Origin: Bradyrhizobium sp. | Lineage (GTDB): Bacteria > Pseudomonadota > Alphaproteobacteria > Rhizobiales > Xanthobacteraceae | NCBI GenBank assembly: GCA_019243075.1 | Contig: JAFAUV010000297.1 | Coordinates: 1-5,596 of the forward strand | Direction: 5' to 3' | Length of the DNA: 5,596 nucleotides | In this document: positions 1-5,271 of the stretch, one piece after another | Numbering within the stretch: the first letter of the stretch is position 1 | How the letters are laid out: each line of letters opens with the position of its first letter | The notes under the pieces: generated by a model | What the model saw: only the letters and a program-made list of their open reading frames with translations | The model's database searches: none | Told to the model about the DNA's origin: nothing | Made by a program: the position numbers and the translations under genes

Positions 1-538
1 GGCCGGCATTGTATTCGAGCCCCAGCAACTCCGCCCGCGAGCCAAGCATCACCGCGAGCCAGCCCGGTCCGTTGTCCACCCATTGTGCGGCCTTGATCGC
101 GGAGCCGGCAAGGCCGAGCGAAGCGGCGACCCGTCGCTGGAGGTCGCGATCGACATCGCCGGAACGCAGCTGCGGCGGTGCTGCGAATGCAAGCCGCGCA
201 CCGTCGCGCCTGATCGGCACGAGTCCCGCGCCGCATTCCTGGACGATGGTATCGCCCTTCGGCTGGTGGCCGAGCGCAAGCCATGCATGACATGAGCCCA
301 GCGTCGGATGTCCGGCGAAGGGCAGCTCACGTGCCGGCGTGAATATGCGAACATGATAATCAGCGGATGCATCCTTCGGCCGCGACAGGAACGTGGTCTC
401 GCTGAGATTGGTCCAGTTCGCGATTGCCTGCATCTCCGCAGCATCGAGGCCGTCGGCCGCGGCGATGACGGCGAGCGGATTGCCTTTGAACGGGACCGAC
501 GAGAATACGTCGAGTTGAAAGAATGGCAGTTCGCGCAT
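1..538 (-). CDS. PhzF family isomerase/epimerase, N-terminal part (cut by window edge)
   Basis: Reading the minus strand from the ATG at 538 gives 179 open codons to the window edge, so the C-terminal part is missing. Visible family marks are GNPLAV (residues 19-24), NLSETTF (44-50) and RIFTPxxELPFAGHPTLG (64-81). These match the first half of the PhzF/diaminopimelate-epimerase-like fold. Glu47 and His77 line up with the active-site Glu and His of phenazine-pathway PhzF (about E45 and H74 there). Known members are cytoplasmic cofactor-free isomerases or epimerases of small metabolites; only true phenazine operons make trans-2,3-dihydro-3-hydroxyanthranilate, and no other phenazine gene is seen here, so the substrate is unknown. 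A good Shine-Dalgarno GGGAG (544-548) sits 5 nt before the ATG. The stop of the DUF1127 gene is only 18 nt upstream, so the two are probably one operon facing away from the MocR regulator. Confidence 0.9.
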   Translation of the reverse strand, partial: MRELPFFQLDVFSSVPFKGNPLAVIAAADGLDAAEMQAIANWTNLSETTFLSRPKDASADYHVRIFTPARELPFAGHPTLGSCHAWLALGHQPKGDTIVQECGAGLVPIRRDGARLAFAAPPQLRSGDVDRDLQRRVAASLGLAGSAIKAAQWVDNGPGWLAVMLGSRAELLGLEYNAG

Positions 539-556
539 GAGGGCTCCCGTGTCGCT

Positions 557-793
557 CTAATCGCGCCAGAACGGTTTTGTCGCTTCACGTTGCACCACCA
601 CGGGATCGAGCCCGCAGTCGCGCATCTGTTCGGCGTCGAGGGTCATCAGTTCCCTGCGCCGTCCTGCGCGCTCGATCCAGAGCCGGGGCAGGCGCAATAG
701 CTCCAGGAGCCGGAGGCGAGGCCGCGGGGCGGCCCAGCCTTGAGCCAGGGAATTGGGCATGACGAGGTCCATTGCTTGTCTTGGCATTGCCAT
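557..793 (-). CDS. Small DUF1127 (YjiS-like) Arg-rich protein
   Basis: This is a 78-residue protein with ten Arg between residues 24 and 58. The C-terminal half has the DUF1127 pattern: a leucine/arginine helix (about 26-46), then RRELMTLDAEQMRDCGLD (47-63), ending in EATKPFWRD (70-78). The family consensus there is a 'L..L.D..L.DIGL....' helix and a terminal KPFWR. DUF1127 proteins are common in alphaproteobacteria, often in several copies, and some have been linked to RNA binding and to phosphate or carbon metabolism in Agrobacterium; the role of this one is unknown. The start is uncertain: ATG at 793, 787, 772 and 760 are all in frame and none has a strong Shine-Dalgarno. It is the first gene of a likely operon with the PhzF-family gene and is divergent from the MocR-type regulator, with GAGCAAT repeats between them. 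Confidence 0.82.
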   Translation of the reverse strand: MAMPRQAMDLVMPNSLAQGWAAPRPRLRLLELLRLPRLWIERAGRRRELMTLDAEQMRDCGLDPVVVQREATKPFWRD

Positions 794-815
794 AGGAGCA
801 ATCGCTCAGTACAAA
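787..815 (+). promoter_or_regulatory. Candidate sigma70-type promoter of the mocR-like gene
   Basis: TTGCCA (787-792, 5 of 6 to TTGACA) is separated by 17 bp from TACAAA (810-815, 4 of 6 to TATAAT). Transcription would start near 822, leaving a leader of about 33 nt before the ATG at 855. A GAGCAAT copy (796-802) lies between the two boxes and another (821-827) at the predicted start, as expected for repression by the gene's own product. The -35 overlaps the first codons of the longest DUF1127 reading. Inferred from sequence only. Confidence 0.45.
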
Positions 816-851
816 TCTCGGAGCAATAGAAACATTGCTCTCGGAGCAATA
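795..851. promoter_or_regulatory. Cluster of GAGCAAT repeats, candidate MocR operator
   Basis: GAGCAAT occurs directly at 796-802, 821-827 and 844-850 and inverted (ATTGCTC) at 834-840. The second and third direct copies sit in an exact 13-bp repeat TCTCGGAGCAATA (816-828 and 839-851), 23 bp apart, about two helical turns. The inverted copy makes two overlapping perfect 7-bp dyads, with the copy on its left (6-bp spacer) and on its right (3-bp spacer). The last copy overlaps the Shine-Dalgarno CGGAG (842-846) of the regulator gene. MocR/PdxR/GabR-type regulators are known to bind direct repeats in shared divergent promoters. Binding here is inferred. Confidence 0.6.
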
Positions 852-854
852 TAC

Positions 855-2192
855 ATGGTCACTTCCTACACCGCGCTGGTCGACGTCATCGCCGCCGATA
901 TTTCCGCCGGCCGGCTGAAGGCGGGCGAGCGGCTGCCGCCACAGCGGCAGTTCGCCTATGAAAAGGGAATCGCAGCTTCGACGGCCGCGCGGGTCTATGC
1001 CGAGCTGTTGCTGCGGGGGCTCGTCATCGGCGAAGTTGGCCGGGGCACATTCGTGGCGGGCCAGGCGCAACTGCCGGCGTTACCGGTCGAGCCGTTCGAC
1101 GGCCGCATCGATCTCGAATTCAACTTTCCGAGCCTGCCCGATCAGGCCGGACTCATCGCGAGATCGCTGGCGGGCTGGCAGCAGCCCGAGGCGCTGGGCG
1201 CCGCACTCGCTCCCGTCACGCAGCGCCGCCTTGCCGAAGCCGGACGGGTCAGCGCCGATTTCTTCGCGACCGATCACTGGCGGCCGCGCCCTGAGAATTT
1301 GCTGTTTGCTGGGAGCGGGCGGCAGTCGATTGCGGCCGCCGTTTCCGCGCTGGTGCCGGTCGGCGGGCGGCTTGCGGTGGAGGCGCTGACTTATCCGATG
1401 ATCAAGGGCATCGCGACGCGGCTTGGCTTGACGCTGGTGCCGATCGCGATGGACAAAGACGGCATCAGGCCCGATGCCCTCGCCAAGGCGCATCGCGCCA
1501 CCTCCCTGAGCGCGGTTTATCTGCAACCGGTGATCCAGAACCCGCTCGGTCGCACCATGAGCAAAGCGCGGCGCGAGGAGCTGTTGCGCGTGGCCAGCAA
1601 GCTCGATCTGATGATTGTCGAGGACCGGATCTACGGCTTTCTCACTGATGAGCCGCCGCTGGCGGCTGAGGCCGAAGAGCGCACGATCTTGATCGACAGC
1701 CTCTCCAAGCGGCTGGCGCCCGGCATCGCCGTCGGCTTCCTCCACGCGCCGCCGCAATGGCGGGAGCGCCTCGCCGTCGCTGTCCGTACCGGGAGCTGGT
1801 CGGTCACCCCGCTCGCGCTCGCCACGGGCATGCATCTGCTCGCCGATGGCACGGCGGCCGAGATCACCCGCCGCAAGCGCGCCGATGCGGGTGTCCGCCA
1901 AGCCATCGTCGCCGATTGTCTCGCCGGCCATCGCATCGAGGCCGATCCGCGCTCCTACCATGCTTGGCTCGAGCTGCCGGAGGGTTGGCGCGCCGAGGCC
2001 CTCACTGCGGCGGCCGCGCGCGCCGGCATCGCGATTACGCCGGCCAGCGCATTCGCCATTGCGCCCGGTCATTCGCCGAATGCAGTGCGCCTTGCGCTCG
2101 GCCTGCCGAGCCATGCCGAATTGCGCCAGGCATTGATGCGCCTAGCCGCGCTACTTGCGGCGCGCGCGGAGGAGGCGGACGTCACCGAATGA
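855..2192 (+). CDS. MocR-type regulator: GntR winged helix fused to PLP aminotransferase-fold domain
   Basis: This 445-residue protein has the usual length of the MocR subfamily of GntR regulators. Residues about 1-68 form the winged helix, with the family pattern ISAGRLKAGERLPPQRQFA, then TAARVYAELLLRGLV and GRGTFVAG. After a linker, about 85-440 is a fold-type I aminotransferase domain: Asn229 in QNPLG, Asp257 and Tyr260 in VEDRIY, the PLP-binding Lys285 in SLSKRLAPG, and Arg412 near the C-terminus for a carboxylate. All key PLP residues are present, so cofactor binding is likely; such proteins usually sense an amine or amino acid and rarely catalyse. The frame is open upstream to 753, but I chose ATG 855 because it has CGGAG 8 nt before it and the winged helix begins right after. 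It is divergent from DUF1127-phzF, its likely targets together with itself. The effector is unknown. Confidence 0.93.
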   Translation: MVTSYTALVDVIAADISAGRLKAGERLPPQRQFAYEKGIAASTAARVYAELLLRGLVIGEVGRGTFVAGQAQLPALPVEPFDGRIDLEFNFPSLPDQAGLIARSLAGWQQPEALGAALAPVTQRRLAEAGRVSADFFATDHWRPRPENLLFAGSGRQSIAAAVSALVPVGGRLAVEALTYPMIKGIATRLGLTLVPIAMDKDGIRPDALAKAHRATSLSAVYLQPVIQNPLGRTMSKARREELLRVASKLDLMIVEDRIYGFLTDEPPLAAEAEERTILIDSLSKRLAPGIAVGFLHAPPQWRERLAVAVRTGSWSVTPLALATGMHLLADGTAAEITRRKRADAGVRQAIVADCLAGHRIEADPRSYHAWLELPEGWRAEALTAAAARAGIAITPASAFAIAPGHSPNAVRLALGLPSHAELRQALMRLAALLAARAEEADVTE

Positions 2193-2214
2193 TGGATTGA
2201 TCGAGTAGCCAACG

Positions 2215-2252
2215 CTTCGCAGAGCGAGTTTCGCCGGTCTCGGCCTGCGAAG
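2215..2252 (+). terminator. Hairpin after the mocR-like gene, possible terminator
   Basis: CTTCGCAG (2215-2222) pairs perfectly with CTGCGAAG (2245-2252). Inside, CGAG (2225-2228) pairs with CTCG (2239-2242), separated by a 2x2 internal loop, with a 10-nt end loop. The hairpin lies 22 nt past the mocR-like stop in a convergent gap. There is no T-run on either side, so if it terminates it is not a classical intrinsic terminator; it may instead protect the 3' end. Confidence 0.35.
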
Positions 2253-2263
2253 AGCAAGCTGAG

Positions 2264-2282
2264 CTCGCGATTCCATCGTGAG
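2264..2282 (-). terminator. Second hairpin in the convergent gap, possible terminator of the amidohydrolase gene
   Basis: CTCGCGA (2264-2270) pairs with TCGTGAG (2276-2282) with one G-T wobble and a TTCCA loop. It lies 26 nt beyond the stop of the minus-strand amidohydrolase gene. As with its neighbour, no T-run follows it. The whole 116-bp gap (2193-2308) shows nothing else. Confidence 0.25.
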
Positions 2283-2308
2283 ATCTAATCCCGTCTTGCT
2301 TTCGCCAT

Positions 2309-3109
2309 TCAGACCGTCGTCAGCGTCGCCTCAATTCCGGTGAGAATCCGCGCCAGCCGCTCCGCCCATTGCTGCTGGCCGCTTTGGTCGGCGATCAGGT
2401 CCTGCCTGATCTCGATGCCGGAATTGATCAGCCCGCGCGCTTCACCGTGCACGGGAATGGTGTAGTCGGTGTCGTCGCGGACCGCATAGGGCTCGTTGTC
2501 GCCGACCACGAGGTCGCCTTCCGCGCGCAGCGCCTTCAGCAGCAGCGGCGGCAAAATCCGGTCGCGCTGATAGAGCGTGCCGACGTGCCAGGGCCGCGCC
2601 ACGCCGGCATAGACCGGCGTAAAGCTGTGCAGCGACACCAGGATGGTCGGCCGCTTGCCGTGCAGGCGCTGGTCGATCGCCTCGTCGATGCGGTGATGAT
2701 AGGGATCGAAGATCGCGCGCCGTCGCGTCGCGGCGTCCTCCCGCGTCAGCCCCTCGTTGCCGGGAATCGTCGTCGCCTCGCTGAGCAGCGGAATCGAGCT
2801 CGCGATGCGCGGCGGACGGTTGCAGTCGATCACGAGCCGCGAATAGCGCTGCGCGATCAGATGCGCGTCGAGCCGCTTCGCAAGCCGCTCGGCAACGCCG
2901 GCAATGCCGATGTCGAGCGCGATGTGCCGTTCGAACTCGCTCGGCGCCAGGCCGAGATCGCCGAGCGGCTCCGGAACCAGCCGGCCGTAATGATCGCTGG
3001 TGAACAGGAACGGCGAGCGGCCGGTCGCATTCAGCTCAAATACCGGCGCAGGATCGTTGACGCCAAGGAGCCAGGATGGTGCGGTGACGCCGTCAGTATC
3101 CATCTTCAT
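2309..3109 (-). CDS. N-formylglutamate amidohydrolase family protein
   Basis: The 266-residue product matches the FGase family (Pfam type PF05013) throughout. Seen are FTSDHYGRLVP (36-45, the family's metal-site S-D-H-x-G-R-x-x-P motif), ERHIALDIG (60-68), RYSRLVIDCNRP (88-99), VSLHSFTPV (158-166) and GEARGLINSGIEIRQDLI (222-239). The founding enzyme hydrolyses N-formyl-L-glutamate to formate and glutamate in histidine degradation. No hut gene is visible here, and this family is often found away from hut operons in Rhizobiales, so the true substrate is open. No signal peptide is seen; it should be cytoplasmic. ATG 3109 has only a weak AGG close upstream, and ATG 3103 is also possible. It converges on the mocR-like gene and diverges from the transglutaminase-like gene across a gap holding a 13-bp tandem repeat. 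Confidence 0.9.
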   Translation of the reverse strand: MKMDTDGVTAPSWLLGVNDPAPVFELNATGRSPFLFTSDHYGRLVPEPLGDLGLAPSEFERHIALDIGIAGVAERLAKRLDAHLIAQRYSRLVIDCNRPPRIASSIPLLSEATTIPGNEGLTREDAATRRRAIFDPYHHRIDEAIDQRLHGKRPTILVSLHSFTPVYAGVARPWHVGTLYQRDRILPPLLLKALRAEGDLVVGDNEPYAVRDDTDYTIPVHGEARGLINSGIEIRQDLIADQSGQQQWAERLARILTGIEATLTTV

Positions 3110-3174
3110 TGCCTATTGAAGCGGCATGTCGACCTGGAAATGGGCAGCGATCCCCGTGGATTGCGGCGCCAGAA

Positions 3175-3207
3175 ATCGCGAACATATATCGCGAACATAT
3201 ATCGCGA
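3175..3207. repeat. 13-bp tandem repeat with TCGCGA core, possible operator
   Basis: ATCGCGAACATAT occurs twice back to back without a mismatch (3175-3187, 3188-3200), and a third start ATCGCGA follows (3201-3207). TCGCGA is itself a perfect 6-bp palindrome and so recurs every 13 bp at 3176, 3189 and 3202; a fourth copy lies at 3242-3247. The array sits in the 190-bp divergent gap between the amidohydrolase and transglutaminase-like genes. It resembles, from memory, TATCGCGATA-type sites near PadR-family regulators in alphaproteobacteria, but no regulator gene is adjacent. Confidence 0.6.
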
Positions 3208-3299
3208 TCGTAGCACGGCGGTAGTGTAACGATGTCTAAGCTCGCGATCGAGCACAAGGCCCGCAGACCAATCATTTGAGCTCGAGACAGAGGACGGCG

Positions 3300-4112
3300 A
3301 TGGAGATCAAGGTGGGCTTCGAGATCGCCTATGCGGCGCCGCAGCCGACGCCGATGGTGATCATGCTCTCGATCCATCCCTCGCGCCATGGCGACATCGT
3401 CGGCACCGAGACCATCCTGTCCGAGCCGGAGGTACCGATCGGCTTCTATCGCGACAGTTTTGACAATGTCTGCGGCCGGCTCGTGGCGCCCGCCGGCGGC
3501 GTCACGCTGAAGGGCCACGCGCTGGTGCGCGATTGCGGCCTTCCCGACATCGTCGAGCCGGCGGCGCAGCAATTGCCGATCGATCGGCTGCCCGATGAGC
3601 TGCTGCTCTATCTGATGCCCAGCCGCTATTGCGAGACCGACAAGCTCACCGACATCGCCTGGTCCTTGTTCGGCAATACCAAGCCCGGTTGGGAGCGCGT
3701 GCAGGCGATCGTGGAGTTCGTGCACAAGCACGTCAGCTTCGGCTATCAGCACGCGCATCACATGAAGACGGCCCACGACGTCTACCAGCAGAAGAACGGC
3801 GTCTGCCGCGACTTCGCGCATCTCGCGCTCACCTTGTGCCGCTGCATGGGCATCCCGGCGCGCTACTGCACCGGCTATATGGGCGACATCGGCATTCCGC
3901 CCGAGCCCGAGCCGATGGATTTCTCCGGCTGGTTCGAGGTGTATCTCTCCGGTCGATGGTACACGTTCGATGCCCGCCACAATGTTCCGCGGATCGGCCG
4001 CATCCTGATGGCAACGGGCCGCGATGCCGCGGACGTGGCGCTGACCACGAGCTTCGGGCGAATGGAATTGAAGAAGTTCGTCGTGGTCAGCGAGCAAGTG
4101 GTGGCGGCTTGA
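3300..4112 (+). CDS. Transglutaminase-like cysteine protease family protein with Ser at the His position
   Basis: This 270-residue protein has the two-part layout of bacterial transglutaminase-like proteins. An N-terminal beta-rich region (about 1-95) starts MEIKVGFEIAYAAPQPTPM. The transglutaminase core (about 125-230) has the nucleophile in NGVCRDFAHLA (Cys169), then GIPARYCTGYMGDIG, WFEVYLSGRWYTFDARHN (211-228) with Asp224, and a C-terminal RDAADVALTTSFG. The family normally has His-Ala-Trp-x-Glu where this protein reads Ser209-Gly210-Trp211-Phe-Glu, so the usual catalytic His is absent. Members act as peptidases or amidases on glutaminyl or peptide bonds; with the triad changed, activity is unproven. 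No signal peptide is visible, so it is probably cytoplasmic. The frame is open to a TTG at 3276, but ATG 3300 has GAGGA (3290-3294) 5 nt upstream and the family begins there. It is followed after 112 nt by a GGCT-like gene. Confidence 0.92.
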   Translation: MEIKVGFEIAYAAPQPTPMVIMLSIHPSRHGDIVGTETILSEPEVPIGFYRDSFDNVCGRLVAPAGGVTLKGHALVRDCGLPDIVEPAAQQLPIDRLPDELLLYLMPSRYCETDKLTDIAWSLFGNTKPGWERVQAIVEFVHKHVSFGYQHAHHMKTAHDVYQQKNGVCRDFAHLALTLCRCMGIPARYCTGYMGDIGIPPEPEPMDFSGWFEVYLSGRWYTFDARHNVPRIGRILMATGRDAADVALTTSFGRMELKKFVVVSEQVVAA

Positions 4113-4122
4113 GGCGCTTTCG

Positions 4123-4211
4123 CATCACTGCGAACGCAGCAAAGCGATCGAGAAATGCATCCCGCGGAGACGGTCTGGTTGCCTCGTCGCTTGCGTTGCT
4201 GGCAATGACGG
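4123..4211. repeat. Interspersed palindromic intergenic repeat (Bradyrhizobium-type)
   Basis: The left part (CATCACTGCGAACGCAGCAA, from 4123) is an imperfect inverted copy of the right part (TTGCGTTGCTGGCAATGACG, 4191-4210), with the centre around CCCGCGGAGACGGTCTGG (4161-4178). From memory, this matches short palindromic elements with CAATGACGG ends and a CCGCGG centre scattered between genes in Bradyrhizobium and relatives. It fills most of the gap between the transglutaminase-like gene and the GGCT-like gene and ends about 14 nt before the latter's ATG. A transcript through it could form a long imperfect hairpin. Confidence 0.6.
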
Positions 4212-4224
4212 CTACTTGTACCCC

Positions 4225-4623
4225 ATGACCTCCGACCGCCTCTTCGTCTACGGCACCCTGATGCGCGGCTATGTGCATCCGATGGCGAGACTGCTGTCGG
4301 CCAACGCCGACTTCCTTGGGCCGGCCAGCTGCCGCGGCCGGCTCTACATGGTGAGGCACTATCCTGGCCTGGTGCCTTGCGATGATGCCGGCGAAATCGT
4401 CCACGGCGAGCTCTACCGCCTGCGCCAAGCCGAAGCGCTGTTGCGCGAATTCGACATGTACGAAGCCTGCGGCGAGGGCTTTCCCGAGCCGACGCAATAT
4501 GTCCGCCAGATGTTTTCCGTGCGGCTTGCGGACGGCGCAGCAAGCGAGGCGTGGACGTATGTGTACAACTGGCCGGTAGCGGACCTGAAGCCGATTGCGT
4601 CGGGTCGATTCTTGGCCAAATAG
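4225..4623 (+). CDS. Gamma-glutamylcyclotransferase (GGCT/AIG2-like) family protein
   Basis: The 132-residue product has the small-domain GGCT/AIG2 fold of the YtfP kind. LFVYGTLMRG (6-15) is the family's substrate-binding Y-G-T-L loop, GRLYMVRHYPGLVP (38-51) follows, then GELYRL (61-66), and LLREFDMYEAC (72-82) carries Glu80, at the place of the catalytic Glu. The fold is preserved to WTYVYNWPV (110-118). Characterised members release 5-oxoproline from gamma-glutamyl amines or peptides, but many YtfP-like proteins have no known substrate. It should be soluble and cytoplasmic. ATG 4225 has no Shine-Dalgarno; an in-frame TTG at 4216 is an alternative. Its leader is almost wholly made of the palindromic repeat upstream, so it may depend on read-through from the transglutaminase-like gene. 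It converges with brnA. Confidence 0.9.
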   Translation: MTSDRLFVYGTLMRGYVHPMARLLSANADFLGPASCRGRLYMVRHYPGLVPCDDAGEIVHGELYRLRQAEALLREFDMYEACGEGFPEPTQYVRQMFSVRLADGAASEAWTYVYNWPVADLKPIASGRFLAK

Positions 4624-4638
4624 CTCCTCGGTCATGGC

Positions 4639-4651
4639 CGGGCCAGGCCCG
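4639..4651. terminator. Short GC-rich inverted repeat between convergent genes
   Basis: CGGGCC-A-GGCCCG is a perfect 6-bp dyad around one base, in the 52-bp gap between the GGCT-like gene and brnA. As RNA it could form a 4-bp stem with a CCAGG loop. There is no T-run on either side. It may be a weak two-way terminator or a scrap of another interspersed repeat (GTCATGGCCGGGC is a frequent Bradyrhizobium string from memory). Confidence 0.2.
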
Positions 4652-4675
4652 CACACGACGACAATCATGAATCGC

Positions 4676-4993
4676 TCAAGCCCGCTTGTTCGGCTTGGAC
4701 TTCTGCTGCATATACGACCGCAGCACCGCGTTCATGCGCCGCTGATAACCTTCCCCCTCGCTCTTGAAGAAGTCGAGCACGTCCTCATCGACGCGGATCG
4801 AGATCGCCTTTTTCCTCGTCGGTATCACCAGGACGGCATCGGACCAGTCGATGTCCTTGAAGTCATCCCAGTCGGGATCGCTCGCGATCGCAGCCTCGAT
4901 TTCCTGTTCGGTCATCGAGTCGAAGCGCGCCCAATCAGTCTTGCCCTTTCGCCGATCGCCCCATCGACGCGTTACGATGCGCTCTTTCTTCAT
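4676..4993 (-). CDS. brnA: BrnA-type antitoxin (ribbon-helix-helix)
   Basis: This 105-residue acidic-then-basic protein has the BrnA layout. An N-terminal toxin-binding part runs about 1-55, with KTDWARFDSMTEQEIEAAIASDPDWDDF (18-45), the usual 'DWarvdamTdeEieaAiasDPD' signature. The C-terminal ribbon-helix-helix DNA-binding domain runs about 60-97: KKAISIRVDEDVLDFFKSEGEGYQRRMNAVLRSYM. It should neutralise the BrnT RNase toxin and repress the operon as part of the BrnT-BrnA complex. ATG 4993 has GAGG (4999-5002) four to five nt upstream, inside the brnT coding region, and it gives a full-length family start. It therefore overlaps the 3' end of brnT by 59 nt, so translation is probably coupled. 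It is the second gene of the operon, in the usual toxin-first order of brnTA. Confidence 0.93.
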   Translation of the reverse strand: MKKERIVTRRWGDRRKGKTDWARFDSMTEQEIEAAIASDPDWDDFKDIDWSDAVLVIPTRKKAISIRVDEDVLDFFKSEGEGYQRRMNAVLRSYMQQKSKPNKRA

Positions 4994-5258
4994 TTGGCCT
5001 CGGGTGACGTGCGGAAATGATCCTGATCATCTTGTTTCGGACGGTGAAAATAACCGCCACCAGGCGGTCCTGGGATTTTCCGACGGCAACCCATCTCTCC
5101 TCACTGTTGCGATCTGATCTTCTGACGACAATCGGCCCATCAAACACTTCACTGGCCTCGCCGAAAGCGATGCCATGTTTGGCCAGATTGGCATCGCTTT
5201 TGTTCTCATCCCATTCGAAGCCGTCCGATGCGAGGAACTGAAGCTGCGCGTCGAACAT
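4935..5258 (-). CDS. brnT: BrnT-type ribonuclease toxin (DUF497)
   Basis: From ATG 5258 this is 107 residues with the BrnT/DUF497 pattern: FEWDENKSDANLAKHGIAF (14-32), EASEVFDGP (34-42), ERWVAVGKSQDRLVAVIFTVR (54-74) and the closing RIISAR...NEERAH (79-94). Family members have a RelE-like fold and act as ribonucleases that stop translation. The tail after EERAH (about 13 residues) goes beyond the usual family end and is read from DNA that also codes for BrnA. The frame is open to a TTG at 5300, but that codon is the -35 box of a good promoter, so ATG 5258 (or GTG 5270) is preferred; a GGGA lies close upstream of 5258. GC content over 5041-5280 is about 53% by hand count, well below the neighbours, which suggests transfer. 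It is divergent from dnaG. Confidence 0.92.
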   Translation of the reverse strand: MFDAQLQFLASDGFEWDENKSDANLAKHGIAFGEASEVFDGPIVVRRSDRNSEERWVAVGKSQDRLVAVIFTVRNKMIRIISARHPRPNEERAHRNASMGRSAKGQD

Positions 5259-5271
5259 GTTCCCATTCACT

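Noticed and set aside
1..538. Possible phenazine biosynthesis locus from the PhzF match
   Set aside because: No other phz gene is next to it; PhzF-family proteins are widespread isomerases in non-producers.
308..700. 130-codon plus-strand frame across the phzF and DUF1127 genes
   Set aside because: It covers parts of two minus-strand genes that both have family motifs and a proper operon spacing.
1080..2114. 344-codon open frame antisense to the mocR-like gene
   Set aside because: It is the shadow of a well-supported GntR-aminotransferase gene in high-GC DNA; the translation is Arg/Gly/Asp-rich with no family motif.
3175..3207. Tandem repeat considered as a small CRISPR or plasmid-type iteron array
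   Set aside because: There are no spacers between units, only 2.5 units, and no replication or cas gene nearby; an operator or simple duplication is more likely.
2369..3229. 286-codon open frame antisense to the amidohydrolase gene
   Set aside because: No recognisable motif, Arg-rich composition, and it runs through the tandem repeat in the intergenic gap.
3093..4097. 334-codon open frame antisense to the transglutaminase-like gene
   Set aside because: The opposite strand has a clear family protein with catalytic Cys and Asp motifs; this frame reads as His/Arg/Ala-rich mirror sequence typical of GC-rich shadows.
3875..4668. Two long minus-strand frames (3875-4654 and 4087-4668) opposite the GGCT-like gene and repeat
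   Set aside because: They cross the transglutaminase-like 3' end, the repeat and the GGCT-like gene, with no motif, so they are shadows.
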